NCBI RefSeq assembly: GCF_002973595.1
Contig: NZ_PVEO01000005.1
Coordinates: 310,001-374,000, forward strand
Source: Jejuia pallidilutea
Lineage (GTDB): Bacteria; Bacteroidota; Bacteroidia; Flavobacteriales; Flavobacteriaceae
Length of the DNA stretch: 64,000 bases
Direction: 5' to 3'
Position 1 is the first letter of the stretch; each line of letters begins with the position of its first letter. The translations under genes were made by a program, and so were the position numbers. Below are positions 44,336 through 51,239 of the stretch, piece by piece. The notes beneath the pieces are model-generated. The model was not told the DNA's origin, ran no database searches, and saw only the letters and a list, made by a program, of their open reading frames with translations.

Positions 44336-44414
44336 GTTAACATTAAGGTAACATTTTAGTCATTTAAGATTAATGCTATGGTAACATCTTAATTACATTA
44401 AACCCTTTCTTTTG
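44336..44414 (+). promoter_or_regulatory. Pho-box array and promoter of the free regulatory-domain gene
   Basis: 11-bp-phased units start at 44336 (GTTAACATT), 44347 (GGTAACATT), weaker at 44358 and 44369, then 44380 (GGTAACATC) and 44391 (AATTACATT). The -7 octamer TTCTTTTG is at 44407-44414, 16 bp after the start of the last unit. No -33 TTG: the array replaces it. Layout matches activator sites of the PhoB type. Confidence 0.65.
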
Positions 44415-44439
44415 TACTAATTAAAAGTTAACAATATTT

Positions 44440-44820
44440 ATGAAACAAATTCTATTTACCATGTTCTTTTTGGCCACCGCACTAATTTCGGCGCAAAACG
44501 GAACTATTAATGGAAAGATTACCGATGCTGAAGAAGGGAACAGCCCTTTGCTTTTTGCAAAAGTAACCATAAAGGAAACTGGCACTAAAGTAACAACTGA
44601 TGTAAATGGTACTTTTAAATTTGAAAATATTAATGAGGGAGCCTATACGTTAATTTGCAGCTTTACAGGATACGAAACTAAGGAGATTAAAGTTGAAGTA
44701 AACTCTAAAACCCCAAACAACATTACATTAGCTTTAGGTGCAAGTAGTTTATCGCTTGATGATTTAGCTATGGTATATGCATCTTCAGAACAAAAAGACA
44801 ATACTATAAAAAACAATTAA
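44440..44820 (+). CDS. Free-standing carboxypeptidase-regulatory-like domain protein
   Basis: 126 residues: signal peptide about 1-18, then one CarboxypepD_reg-like beta-sandwich domain (20-105) and a short charged tail. It closely parallels the N-terminal domain of the TonB receptor encoded next (shared pattern GKITD, FANV/FAKV, G-YTL, SFTGYET/SFVGYET, SLDD/SLDE) but stops before any plug or barrel. It has its own Pho-box promoter and a strong terminator, so it is a real independent gene, not a broken receptor. It may interact with the receptor or TonB; inference. Confidence 0.8.
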   Translation: MKQILFTMFFLATALISAQNGTINGKITDAEEGNSPLLFAKVTIKETGTKVTTDVNGTFKFENINEGAYTLICSFTGYETKEIKVEVNSKTPNNITLALGASSLSLDDLAMVYASSEQKDNTIKNN

Positions 44821-44841
44821 AACCTTTTTTTATAATTTCAT

Positions 44842-44887
44842 AATAAGCCCTTTTTGCATCTGCAAAAAGGGCTTATTCTTTTTTTTA
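44842..44887 (+). terminator. Strong intrinsic terminator
   Basis: 17-bp perfect stem (44842-44858 with 44861-44877) followed by a T run. Separates the small domain gene from the Pho-controlled TonB receptor. Confidence 0.9.
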
Positions 44888-44998
44888 AATAGGCCTATCT
44901 TTTGTAAATGCTATTTCACTCTATGATAGCTTCTTTTTATTCCAATGTTAACTAACCGTAAACTTTTACCAAAAATAATCTGTTTTAGATAATGTTAA

Positions 44999-45066
44999 GC
45001 TAACACTTTTATTACAGTTCTTTAATCGTCAGGTAACACAATATTTACAAAACGGTGGTTTCTTTG
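44999..45066 (+). promoter_or_regulatory. Pho-box array and promoter of the TonB receptor gene
   Basis: Units start at 44999 (GCTAACACT), 45010 (TATTACAGT), 45021 (TTTAATCGT, weak), 45032 (GGTAACACA) and 45043 (ATTTACAAA), all in 11-bp phase. The -7 octamer TTTCTTTG is at 45059-45066, 16 bp after the last unit start. Transcription should start near 45072. Confidence 0.65.
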
Positions 45067-45089
45067 CGCCAAGAAATTTAAATAGATCA

Positions 45090-47963
45090 ATGAGAACTCT
45101 TATATTATCATTACTACTGCTTACTACGGTTTTATCATATGCCCAAAATACGGGATCGATCGTTGGTAAATTAACTGATAAAGAATATAACAACGAACCT
45201 TTAGCCTTTGCTAACGTATTAATAAAAGGCACTACAAAGGGTACAACTTCAGATTTTGATGGTTTATATGAATTTGCAGATTTAGACGCTGGAACATACA
45301 CTTTAGTTTTTAGTTTTGTGGGTTATGAAACTGTAGAAATCCCCGTAACTGTGGTTGCAGGAAAAGTTACTGAAGTTAATGTGCCCATGAGCGCAAGTGC
45401 TGCTTCTCTTGATGAAGTAGTTATTACCACTACAAATAAGAGAGAAAGCGTTACTGCTTTACTATTAGAACAAAAGAAAGCAGTTTCCATTAAACAAAGT
45501 ATTGGTGCAGAAGAGCTATCAGCAAAAGGTGTAGGTGATGCCGCCGCCGCAGTAGCCCAAATATCTGGTATATCCAAACAGCAGGGAGACAGTAATGTAT
45601 ATGTTCGTGGTTTGGGTGATAGATACCAAAACACAACTCTAAACGGACTTTCTTTGCCTTCAAATGATGTAAACAAGAAGAATATTAATCTTGATTTATT
45701 TTCTTCAGATATTATTGAAAATGTATCAGTTAGTAAAGCATATACACCTTCGTTCTACGGCGATTTCTCTGCAGGTAATGTAAATATAGACTCTAAAGAA
45801 TATACTGGAAATGGTTATTTCGCAGTCAATTTAGGTTCTGGTGTAAACTCAAATGCTGCAGGACAAAACTTTGTAAGAAGTGAAGGTCCTAGTATATTTG
45901 GTTTTTATAATAGATACGATAACAACCCATTTGCTGTAGTGCTCTCTCATGGTGTAGATCCGCAAGAATCAGAAGCAACAGCTCCTATAGATCTTAATGG
46001 CTCAATTGAAGGCGGATATTCTTTTTCTTTTGATAGCGACACTAGACTAAGCTTTTTTGCTACTGCAAGTTTTACAAGCGGATATGAGTTTTTAGAAGGA
46101 CCTGCCATTGATTTTACAAACGATGTAAAAGTGCGTTTCAATAATGTTGAAGAGTACTCTTATAGCACAAATACCACTGCTATGGGGAATATTACTTTTA
46201 AGCTTGACAACAAGAACAAGTTCAAATTCAACTCATTATTTATAAATAGTGGAAGAGATGCCGTTGGCTATTACGGAACACAAGGTTTAGGTTTTAACAG
46301 AGACGGGTTTAGTAATAACGGTGATGGTGGATACTATCAAATGAACGTTCAGTTTAATCAAGATATGATTTTTGTAAATCAATTAACAGGCTCCCATAAA
46401 TCAAATGACGAAAAAGTGGAAATAGATTGGGGGTTTGGATTTAACAAAGTATTTTCAGATGAACCAGATAGAAAGCGTATTTCTTTAGAAGACTACCAAT
46501 TTGCTTTAGACAACGACCCCAATACCAACCCAATTTTTTATGATAATATCGCTTTTGATAATCAACGCTTCTTCCAAAGTATTGAAGACGATGAAATCAA
46601 TAGTTTCCTAAACTTAAAATACAACCTTTCTGAAAATATTAAATTCAATTTTGGATATAATGGCAAAACCAAAGAACGTCGTTTTAACAACTGGAGGTAT
46701 GGCTATATAATTGCAGATAAACTTGCAAATCCTGTAACTGATGTTAACAACCTTGATGATTTCTTTAACGTATCAAATATAAATATTCCCGAAGGTGAAG
46801 GTTTATGGGATTTGTTTATAGCACGTAACCCACAGGAAATTAACTTTGGACTTTTAAACAGACCTCAACTATACGAAAACAATTACACGGGAAACCTAGA
46901 TATCCATGCAGGTTTTGCAACAGCAGAATTAAATTTTGGAAAGTGGTTGTTCGTTCCTGGTATTAGGCTCGAATCATTCTCTCAATCTATTATTTATGAC
47001 GTTATAAACCCAGTACCTACAGACCCTGGATTTAGAGATGCTTACGAAAATATTTTGTTACCAAGTATGAACATAAAGTACGCTATTAATGATGATCAAA
47101 ATATCAGATTTTCTTTTAGCAATACAGTGTCATTCCCAGAATTTAAAGAAGTAGCAAATTTTGTTTATGAAGGTGTAACCCAAAGAATTGGTGGTAACCC
47201 AGATTTATTAGGGAAACCAGATGGTACTGGTGTATCATTTTCAGACATATACAACTACGATTTAAAATACGAATGGTTCCCAAGTCCTAGCGAACTAATA
47301 GCTGTTGCTGCTTTCGCAAAAGTAATTAACGATCCTGTAAACAGAGTTGTAGCCACAGATGCAACAGGGAATCAACGTTTTTTCAGAACAGGAGAAAAAG
47401 CAGAGGTATTTGGAGTAGAGGTTGAATTAAGAAAAAACATATTACTTAATGAAGACGAAGAACCCTTATTATCTTTTGGCGCAAATGCAGCATATACACA
47501 TACTGAGCAAGATTTAAAATCTGTTTCTTCAACCGATGGTTTCACATTCGGAACCTCCTTTGGAGACAAAACAACAGATGAGCTTCAAGGCGCATCACCA
47601 GTAATTGTTAATGCTGATATTAATTACAGTCCAAAATTTGGTAATTACCAACCCCAAGCCACCGCTACATTCTCGTATTTCTCAGATAGGATTTTTGCTC
47701 TCGGCAGTGGAGACTTAGGCAACATGGTAGAAAAAGGCGTCCCAACCTTAAACCTTATAATTAAAAACAAGTTTGGTAAAAACTTTGAAGCCAACTTAAG
47801 TATAACAAATATTCTAGATCCAGATATTTCATTAATAAGAGAAAATACAAACGTAGAAGATAATAGTACTTTATTAGGCGAATTCGTTAAAGACGGAGAT
47901 GTGACTCTACGTGAATTTAATCGCGGAATAAATCTAGGATTAACCCTTAAATATAACTTTTAA
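45090..47963 (+). CDS. TonB-dependent receptor, phosphate-island
   Basis: 957 residues. Signal peptide about 1-19, CarboxypepD_reg-like domain (20-108), TonB box region near SLDEVVITTT, plug domain (about 125-245, with NVYVRGLGDRYQNTTLNGL) and a 22-strand barrel ending in LTLKYNF. It imports a ligand across the outer membrane using TonB energy. Its Pho-box promoter and the cotranscribed lipoprotein gene 27 bp downstream suggest capture of a phosphorus compound (polyphosphate, phosphoester, phytate or similar) rather than carbohydrate; no SusD homologue is present. Confidence 0.9.
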   Translation: MRTLILSLLLLTTVLSYAQNTGSIVGKLTDKEYNNEPLAFANVLIKGTTKGTTSDFDGLYEFADLDAGTYTLVFSFVGYETVEIPVTVVAGKVTEVNVPMSASAASLDEVVITTTNKRESVTALLLEQKKAVSIKQSIGAEELSAKGVGDAAAAVAQISGISKQQGDSNVYVRGLGDRYQNTTLNGLSLPSNDVNKKNINLDLFSSDIIENVSVSKAYTPSFYGDFSAGNVNIDSKEYTGNGYFAVNLGSGVNSNAAGQNFVRSEGPSIFGFYNRYDNNPFAVVLSHGVDPQESEATAPIDLNGSIEGGYSFSFDSDTRLSFFATASFTSGYEFLEGPAIDFTNDVKVRFNNVEEYSYSTNTTAMGNITFKLDNKNKFKFNSLFINSGRDAVGYYGTQGLGFNRDGFSNNGDGGYYQMNVQFNQDMIFVNQLTGSHKSNDEKVEIDWGFGFNKVFSDEPDRKRISLEDYQFALDNDPNTNPIFYDNIAFDNQRFFQSIEDDEINSFLNLKYNLSENIKFNFGYNGKTKERRFNNWRYGYIIADKLANPVTDVNNLDDFFNVSNINIPEGEGLWDLFIARNPQEINFGLLNRPQLYENNYTGNLDIHAGFATAELNFGKWLFVPGIRLESFSQSIIYDVINPVPTDPGFRDAYENILLPSMNIKYAINDDQNIRFSFSNTVSFPEFKEVANFVYEGVTQRIGGNPDLLGKPDGTGVSFSDIYNYDLKYEWFPSPSELIAVAAFAKVINDPVNRVVATDATGNQRFFRTGEKAEVFGVEVELRKNILLNEDEEPLLSFGANAAYTHTEQDLKSVSSTDGFTFGTSFGDKTTDELQGASPVIVNADINYSPKFGNYQPQATATFSYFSDRIFALGSGDLGNMVEKGVPTLNLIIKNKFGKNFEANLSITNILDPDISLIRENTNVEDNSTLLGEFVKDGDVTLREFNRGINLGLTLKYNF

Positions 47964-47990
47964 TAACTATTTTTTTAAATTCGAAAAACA

Positions 47991-49178
47991 ATGAAAAGTA
48001 AATTTCTATTAATTTTAAGTATAATCACTACAGTTTTTGTTGGATGTGAAAGTGATGATACAGCTGATATCATAATAAATGATAACAGTATTACTACCAT
48101 CAACAATAATGGTGGTGGAGATTCAGGAAACAGCACTATTACATTAAGTGGTGTTTACACTGAGGATTTAACACTAGAATCAGGAAGCGAGTACCTTATA
48201 ACTGGCCCTGTTCTTATGGCAAGTGGTACTACTTTAACTATACCTGCGGGAATGACAGTTAGAGCACGTCCTGTTGGTGTAAACGCTTATGTAGCTATAC
48301 AACAAGGCGCTAGAATAGTAGCTGATGGTAATGCAAGCAACCCTATTGTTTTTACTTCTAATTCAAGTGCTCCAAGTTCAGGAGATTGGGGAGGTATTGT
48401 AATTTGTGGAAGCGCTCCTATTAACTCTACTGCTGATGGTTCTACCGATACTTCAACTACTGAAGTTGGTGGTTTGTCTTATGGTGGAAATACTCCTGAT
48501 GATAATTCTGGTACATTAAAATATGTTAGAATTGAATATGCTGGTGGTGCTATCGATGGAAATTCTGAGTTAAACGGTCTATCTCTATATGCTGTAGGTA
48601 ATACGACTACAATTGACTATGTACAGATTTATGAAGGATCTGATGACGGTATTGAATTCTTTGGAGGTACAGTAAACGTAAGCCACCTTTCTGTTGTAAA
48701 CTCCGAAGATGATTCAGTAGATTGGACAGAAGGCTATATAGGTACAATTACAGACGTATATGTAAAACACGGTACTTCTCATGATAAAGCTTTTGAATGT
48801 GATGGCTATAATACTGATTTCTCTAACGAAGCAGGTTATTTTTCAGCACCTAACGTAACTAATGTAACTATTGTAGGCGCTAATGATGGTGGAGAAGCAG
48901 TGAGACTACGCGCGGGTACACAAGCAATTTTTACAAACGTATTAATGTCTGATTTCGATGAAGCTTTTGATTTAGACGGTGATACAGGAGATAACCCAAC
49001 AGGGCAAGGTGTGCTTGACGATAAATTATTAGTTAATAATGTTACTTTTAACAATGTTACTGTAAAATTAAAAAATGACACAGGATTCACTTTTACCGAA
49101 GCAGATTTTATCTCTGGTGATGGTAACGGTACTGGTACCGATTATGCTACTTGGGGAGCAGGTTGGACTAGACAATAA
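47991..49178 (+). CDS. Beta-helix surface lipoprotein paired with the TonB receptor
   Basis: 395 residues. Lipobox VFVGC (Cys19), an acidic/Asn-Gly-rich linker to about 48, and a long Gly/Asp/Thr-rich region with repeated short strands (about 50-370) typical of a right-handed beta-helix. Many acidic loops (DDGIEFFGG, NSEDDSVDW, DEAFDLDGDTGD) suggest calcium or other metal binding. It is placed like SusD after SusC but is unrelated to SusD. Probably surface exposed, binding or processing the receptor's ligand. No catalytic motif recognised. Confidence 0.75.
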   Translation: MKSKFLLILSIITTVFVGCESDDTADIIINDNSITTINNNGGGDSGNSTITLSGVYTEDLTLESGSEYLITGPVLMASGTTLTIPAGMTVRARPVGVNAYVAIQQGARIVADGNASNPIVFTSNSSAPSSGDWGGIVICGSAPINSTADGSTDTSTTEVGGLSYGGNTPDDNSGTLKYVRIEYAGGAIDGNSELNGLSLYAVGNTTTIDYVQIYEGSDDGIEFFGGTVNVSHLSVVNSEDDSVDWTEGYIGTITDVYVKHGTSHDKAFECDGYNTDFSNEAGYFSAPNVTNVTIVGANDGGEAVRLRAGTQAIFTNVLMSDFDEAFDLDGDTGDNPTGQGVLDDKLLVNNVTFNNVTVKLKNDTGFTFTEADFISGDGNGTGTDYATWGAGWTRQ

Positions 49179-49200
49179 AAAGTACACATCTCAAAACAAA

Positions 49201-49236
49201 AAAAGCATTATACCAAATGGTATAATGCTTTTTGTT
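49201..49236 (+). terminator. Intrinsic terminator after the beta-helix lipoprotein
   Basis: AAAAGCATTATACCA and TGGTATAATGCTTTT, perfect 15-bp stem with a 2-nt centre, then T-rich. Ends the Pho-controlled receptor operon. Confidence 0.85.
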
Positions 49237-49260
49237 TTTATTAGTATTAACGTTCTATAG

Positions 49261-49581
49261 TTATAGCGAAGCTACGTTTTTAGAATAATTAACCTCTTTT
49301 GGCACACCATCAATCCAGTGTATCCATTTGCCGACTTTTTTACCATTATCATAATTTGCAGAAACGATTTTTTCACCTTCTTCATTAAAGCTTAACCACT
49401 TTCCATGTAGCTTACCATCTGCTGTGTAAGATCCTGTTTGACTTACAACACCATTGTCATGATAATAAATAACATCAATTAAATTGGTTTCTTCATTCAG
49501 CTTTAACTCTCTCTTTTGTTCACTCTGAGCAAAAGATACCGCAGTAATTAAAAAGGCGAAAAATAAAATTAATTTCTTCAT
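49261..49581 (-). CDS. Exported MORN-repeat protein
   Basis: 106 residues from the ATG at 49581, which puts the signal peptide (MKKLILFFAFLITAVSFAQ) at the N-terminus; an in-frame ATG at 49599 would add six residues. The mature part has MORN_2-type repeats (YYHDNGVVSQTGSYTADGKL, GEKIVSANYDNGKKVGKWIHW), as in YwqK-like proteins. Such repeats bind lipids or proteins; function unknown. It lies on the opposite strand within the phosphate island. Confidence 0.75.
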   Translation of the reverse strand: MKKLILFFAFLITAVSFAQSEQKRELKLNEETNLIDVIYYHDNGVVSQTGSYTADGKLHGKWLSFNEEGEKIVSANYDNGKKVGKWIHWIDGVPKEVNYSKNVASL

Positions 49582-49632
49582 AATTATGGGGTTTAACATT
49601 ATATATCAAAGATACGCATTACATAACTTTTA

Positions 49633-49663
49633 AGCAACACTTACGTAACATTAAATTAACATT
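49633..49663 (+). promoter_or_regulatory. Distal Pho-box-like cluster
   Basis: Three units in 11-bp phase: 49633 (AGCAACACT), 49644 (CGTAACATT), 49655 (ATTAACATT). No TTTG octamer lies at the expected +16 distance. Could be an upstream auxiliary site for the promoter at 49730-49775. Confidence 0.4.
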
Positions 49664-49729
49664 AAATATTTAAAACATTGATTTTCAATTAAATAATTTT
49701 TAAGATTTAACATTGAAATATAATAATTA

Positions 49730-49775
49730 CTTAATATTAAGGTTACATTAAAATCAACTTTATCAAAGATATTTG
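49730..49775 (+). promoter_or_regulatory. Pho-box promoter of a candidate small RNA
   Basis: Units start at 49730 (CTTAATATT), 49741 (GGTTACATT) and 49752 (AATCAACTT). The -7 octamer GATATTTG is at 49768-49775, 16 bp after the last unit start, and is identical to that of the Pit gene. Start near 49781. Confidence 0.55.
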
Positions 49776-49780
49776 TGTAG

Positions 49781-49884
49781 TCTATAGACAAAACAATTAG
49801 TATTTCATATAATCAATTAGTTTTTGTCGACTTACATTATCATGATTTCTAATGAGGCTGCCTTTGGCCAAGGCAGTCTTTTTT
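49781..49884 (+). ncRNA. Candidate Pho-controlled small RNA, about 105 nt
   Basis: Between a Pho-type promoter and a strong terminator lies a stretch without a significant reading frame (only a 14-codon frame that runs through the terminator). The 5' half can fold: GACAAAA (49787-49793) pairs with TTTTGTC (49822-49828), and AATT with AATT inside. Bases 49816-49829 are perfectly complementary to 49946-49959 in the leader of the adjacent porin mRNA, so it may act on the porin in cis or in trans. No known RNA family recognised. Confidence 0.45.
49855..49884 (+). terminator. Intrinsic terminator of the candidate small RNA
   Basis: 10-bp stem AGGCTGCCTT / AAGGCAGTCT with one G-T pair and a TGGCC loop, followed by five T. 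Confidence 0.75.
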
Positions 49885-49895
49885 AGTCTTAATCT

Positions 49896-49941
49896 TTTAA
49901 CTATTTAGAAACATTAAATTAACATTAGAGTTAGTTCTTTG
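49896..49941 (+). promoter_or_regulatory. Pho-box array and promoter of the porin gene
   Basis: Units start at 49896 (TTTAACTAT), 49907 (AGAAACATT) and 49918 (ATTAACATT). The -7 octamer GTTCTTTG is at 49934-49941, again 16 bp from the last unit start. Predicted transcript start near 49947. Confidence 0.65.
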
Positions 49942-49965
49942 CAATCGACAAAAACTAATCTTTTA

Positions 49966-51168
49966 ATGAAATTCAAACTATGCTTAGTGCTATGTCTTAG
50001 CACTATATTATCGCTTTCATCTCAAGAAATAAGCGATACTTCTTTCGGAAAAGGTCTTATTAATTTTACAGCAAAAGACAGTACCTTTAGTATAAAATTT
50101 GCCCCGCGTTTTCAAATGCGATATATATCCTCTTGGGATCACGATGGCGACAAGTACGGCGCTGCAGAGCACAACTTTATTATTCGTCGTGCACGTTTAA
50201 AATTTGATGGGTTTGCTTATAGCCCTAAATTAAAGTACAAAATAGAATTAGGGCTTTCTAATAGAGATTTATCTGGTGGAAATCAATTTAACAGAAATAC
50301 ACCCCGTTATATTCTTGATGCAGTTCTCATGTGGCATTTTGCCAAAAATTGGGAACTCTGGGCAGGACAAACTAAATTACCAGGTAACGTAGAACGTGTA
50401 ATATCATCGGGGAACCTTCAACTTATAGACCGTTCTTTACTTAACAGCCGTTTTACACTAGACCGCGATATTGGTATTCAATTGCGACATAAATTTTACC
50501 TTGGCGATTCTTTTTTAATTCGTGAAAAAGTTGCCTTATCTCAAGGAGAGGGCAGAAACGTAACCGAAGGAAATGAAGGCGGCTTACAATATACAGCGCG
50601 CCTAGAACTATTGCCTTTTGGTGCTTTTAAGTCTAAAGGAGACTACAGCGGCTCTGACTTAAAACGTGAAGAAAAGCCTAAACTGTCGTTAACCTTTACC
50701 TACGATTTAAATGAAAATGCTGTTAGGGAACGTGGGGTACTTGGAGATTATATGTTTAAAAGTGATGGTTCGCTTTATGAAACCGATATTACCACACTTT
50801 TTGTAGATAGCATGTTTAAATATAATGGTTTCTCTTTTATGGGAGAATACGCCAAAAGAACTGCCGATGCACCTGTTGCAATAGATACAGATGGCGTAAC
50901 TCCAACGGGAGATATTGTTTTAACCGGTAACGCATTAAACTTACAAGTTGGATATTTATTTAGAAGTAATTTTGAAGTTGCTGGCAGATTCACTAATGTA
51001 GATTATGAAACCATAACTAATGCACTTCCTGTAAAACAATATACACTTGGTTTTAATAAATTTGTACATGGACACAAATTGAAAGTACAAAGCGATATAA
51101 GCTATACATCTGTAGATGGAAACGACGATAATATAAGGTTTAGACTAGGTTTCGATTTCCACTTTTAA
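49966..51168 (+). CDS. OprO/OprP-like phosphate-selective porin
   Basis: 400 residues from the ATG at 49966. An in-frame ATG at 49939 lies inside the -7 promoter element and would not be transcribed; the chosen start also puts the signal peptide (MKFKLCLVLCLSTILSLSSQ) first. The mature protein shows the porin O/P pattern: KFAPRFQMRYISSWD, FIIRRARLKFDGFAYSPKLKYKIELGLS, and barrel strands to a C-terminal FRLGFDFHF. In the family, trimeric 16-strand barrels bind phosphate or polyphosphate. The next gene is a Pit transporter, giving an outer-to-inner-membrane phosphate route. Confidence 0.9.
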   Translation: MKFKLCLVLCLSTILSLSSQEISDTSFGKGLINFTAKDSTFSIKFAPRFQMRYISSWDHDGDKYGAAEHNFIIRRARLKFDGFAYSPKLKYKIELGLSNRDLSGGNQFNRNTPRYILDAVLMWHFAKNWELWAGQTKLPGNVERVISSGNLQLIDRSLLNSRFTLDRDIGIQLRHKFYLGDSFLIREKVALSQGEGRNVTEGNEGGLQYTARLELLPFGAFKSKGDYSGSDLKREEKPKLSLTFTYDLNENAVRERGVLGDYMFKSDGSLYETDITTLFVDSMFKYNGFSFMGEYAKRTADAPVAIDTDGVTPTGDIVLTGNALNLQVGYLFRSNFEVAGRFTNVDYETITNALPVKQYTLGFNKFVHGHKLKVQSDISYTSVDGNDDNIRFRLGFDFHF

Positions 51169-51170
51169 AA

Positions 51171-51216
51171 TATAACATTTACATAACACTTCAATAAAAT
51201 ATAGTCATGATATTTG
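51171..51216 (+). promoter_or_regulatory. Pho-box array and promoter of the Pit gene
   Basis: Starts 3 bp after the porin stop codon. Units at 51171 (TATAACATT), 51182 (CATAACACT) and 51193 (AATAAAATA), -7 octamer GATATTTG at 51209-51216, 16 bp from the last unit start. So pit has its own promoter besides readthrough from the porin. Confidence 0.6.
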
Positions 51217-51239
51217 CAACCATTTTACAACAAAATCCT

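Noticed and set aside
44440-44820. Truncated TonB receptor pseudogene
   Set aside because: It has its own promoter, signal peptide, natural stop and a strong terminator; no barrel remnants follow in any frame.
45090-49178. SusC/SusD polysaccharide utilisation locus
   Set aside because: The lipoprotein is a beta-helix type without SusD helical repeats, no glycoside hydrolases are near, and the promoter is of Pho type.
49842-49886. 14-codon reading frame inside the candidate small RNA
   Set aside because: It runs through the terminator stem and ends at the T tract, so translation is unlikely.
49939-49965. Upstream ATG for the porin
   Set aside because: It overlaps the -7 promoter octamer, lies before the expected transcription start and would put nine extra residues in front of a normal signal peptide.
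51207-51239. Upstream ATG for the Pit transporter
   Set aside because: It lies before the -7 octamer at 51209-51216 and so would not be in the mRNA from the Pho-type promoter.
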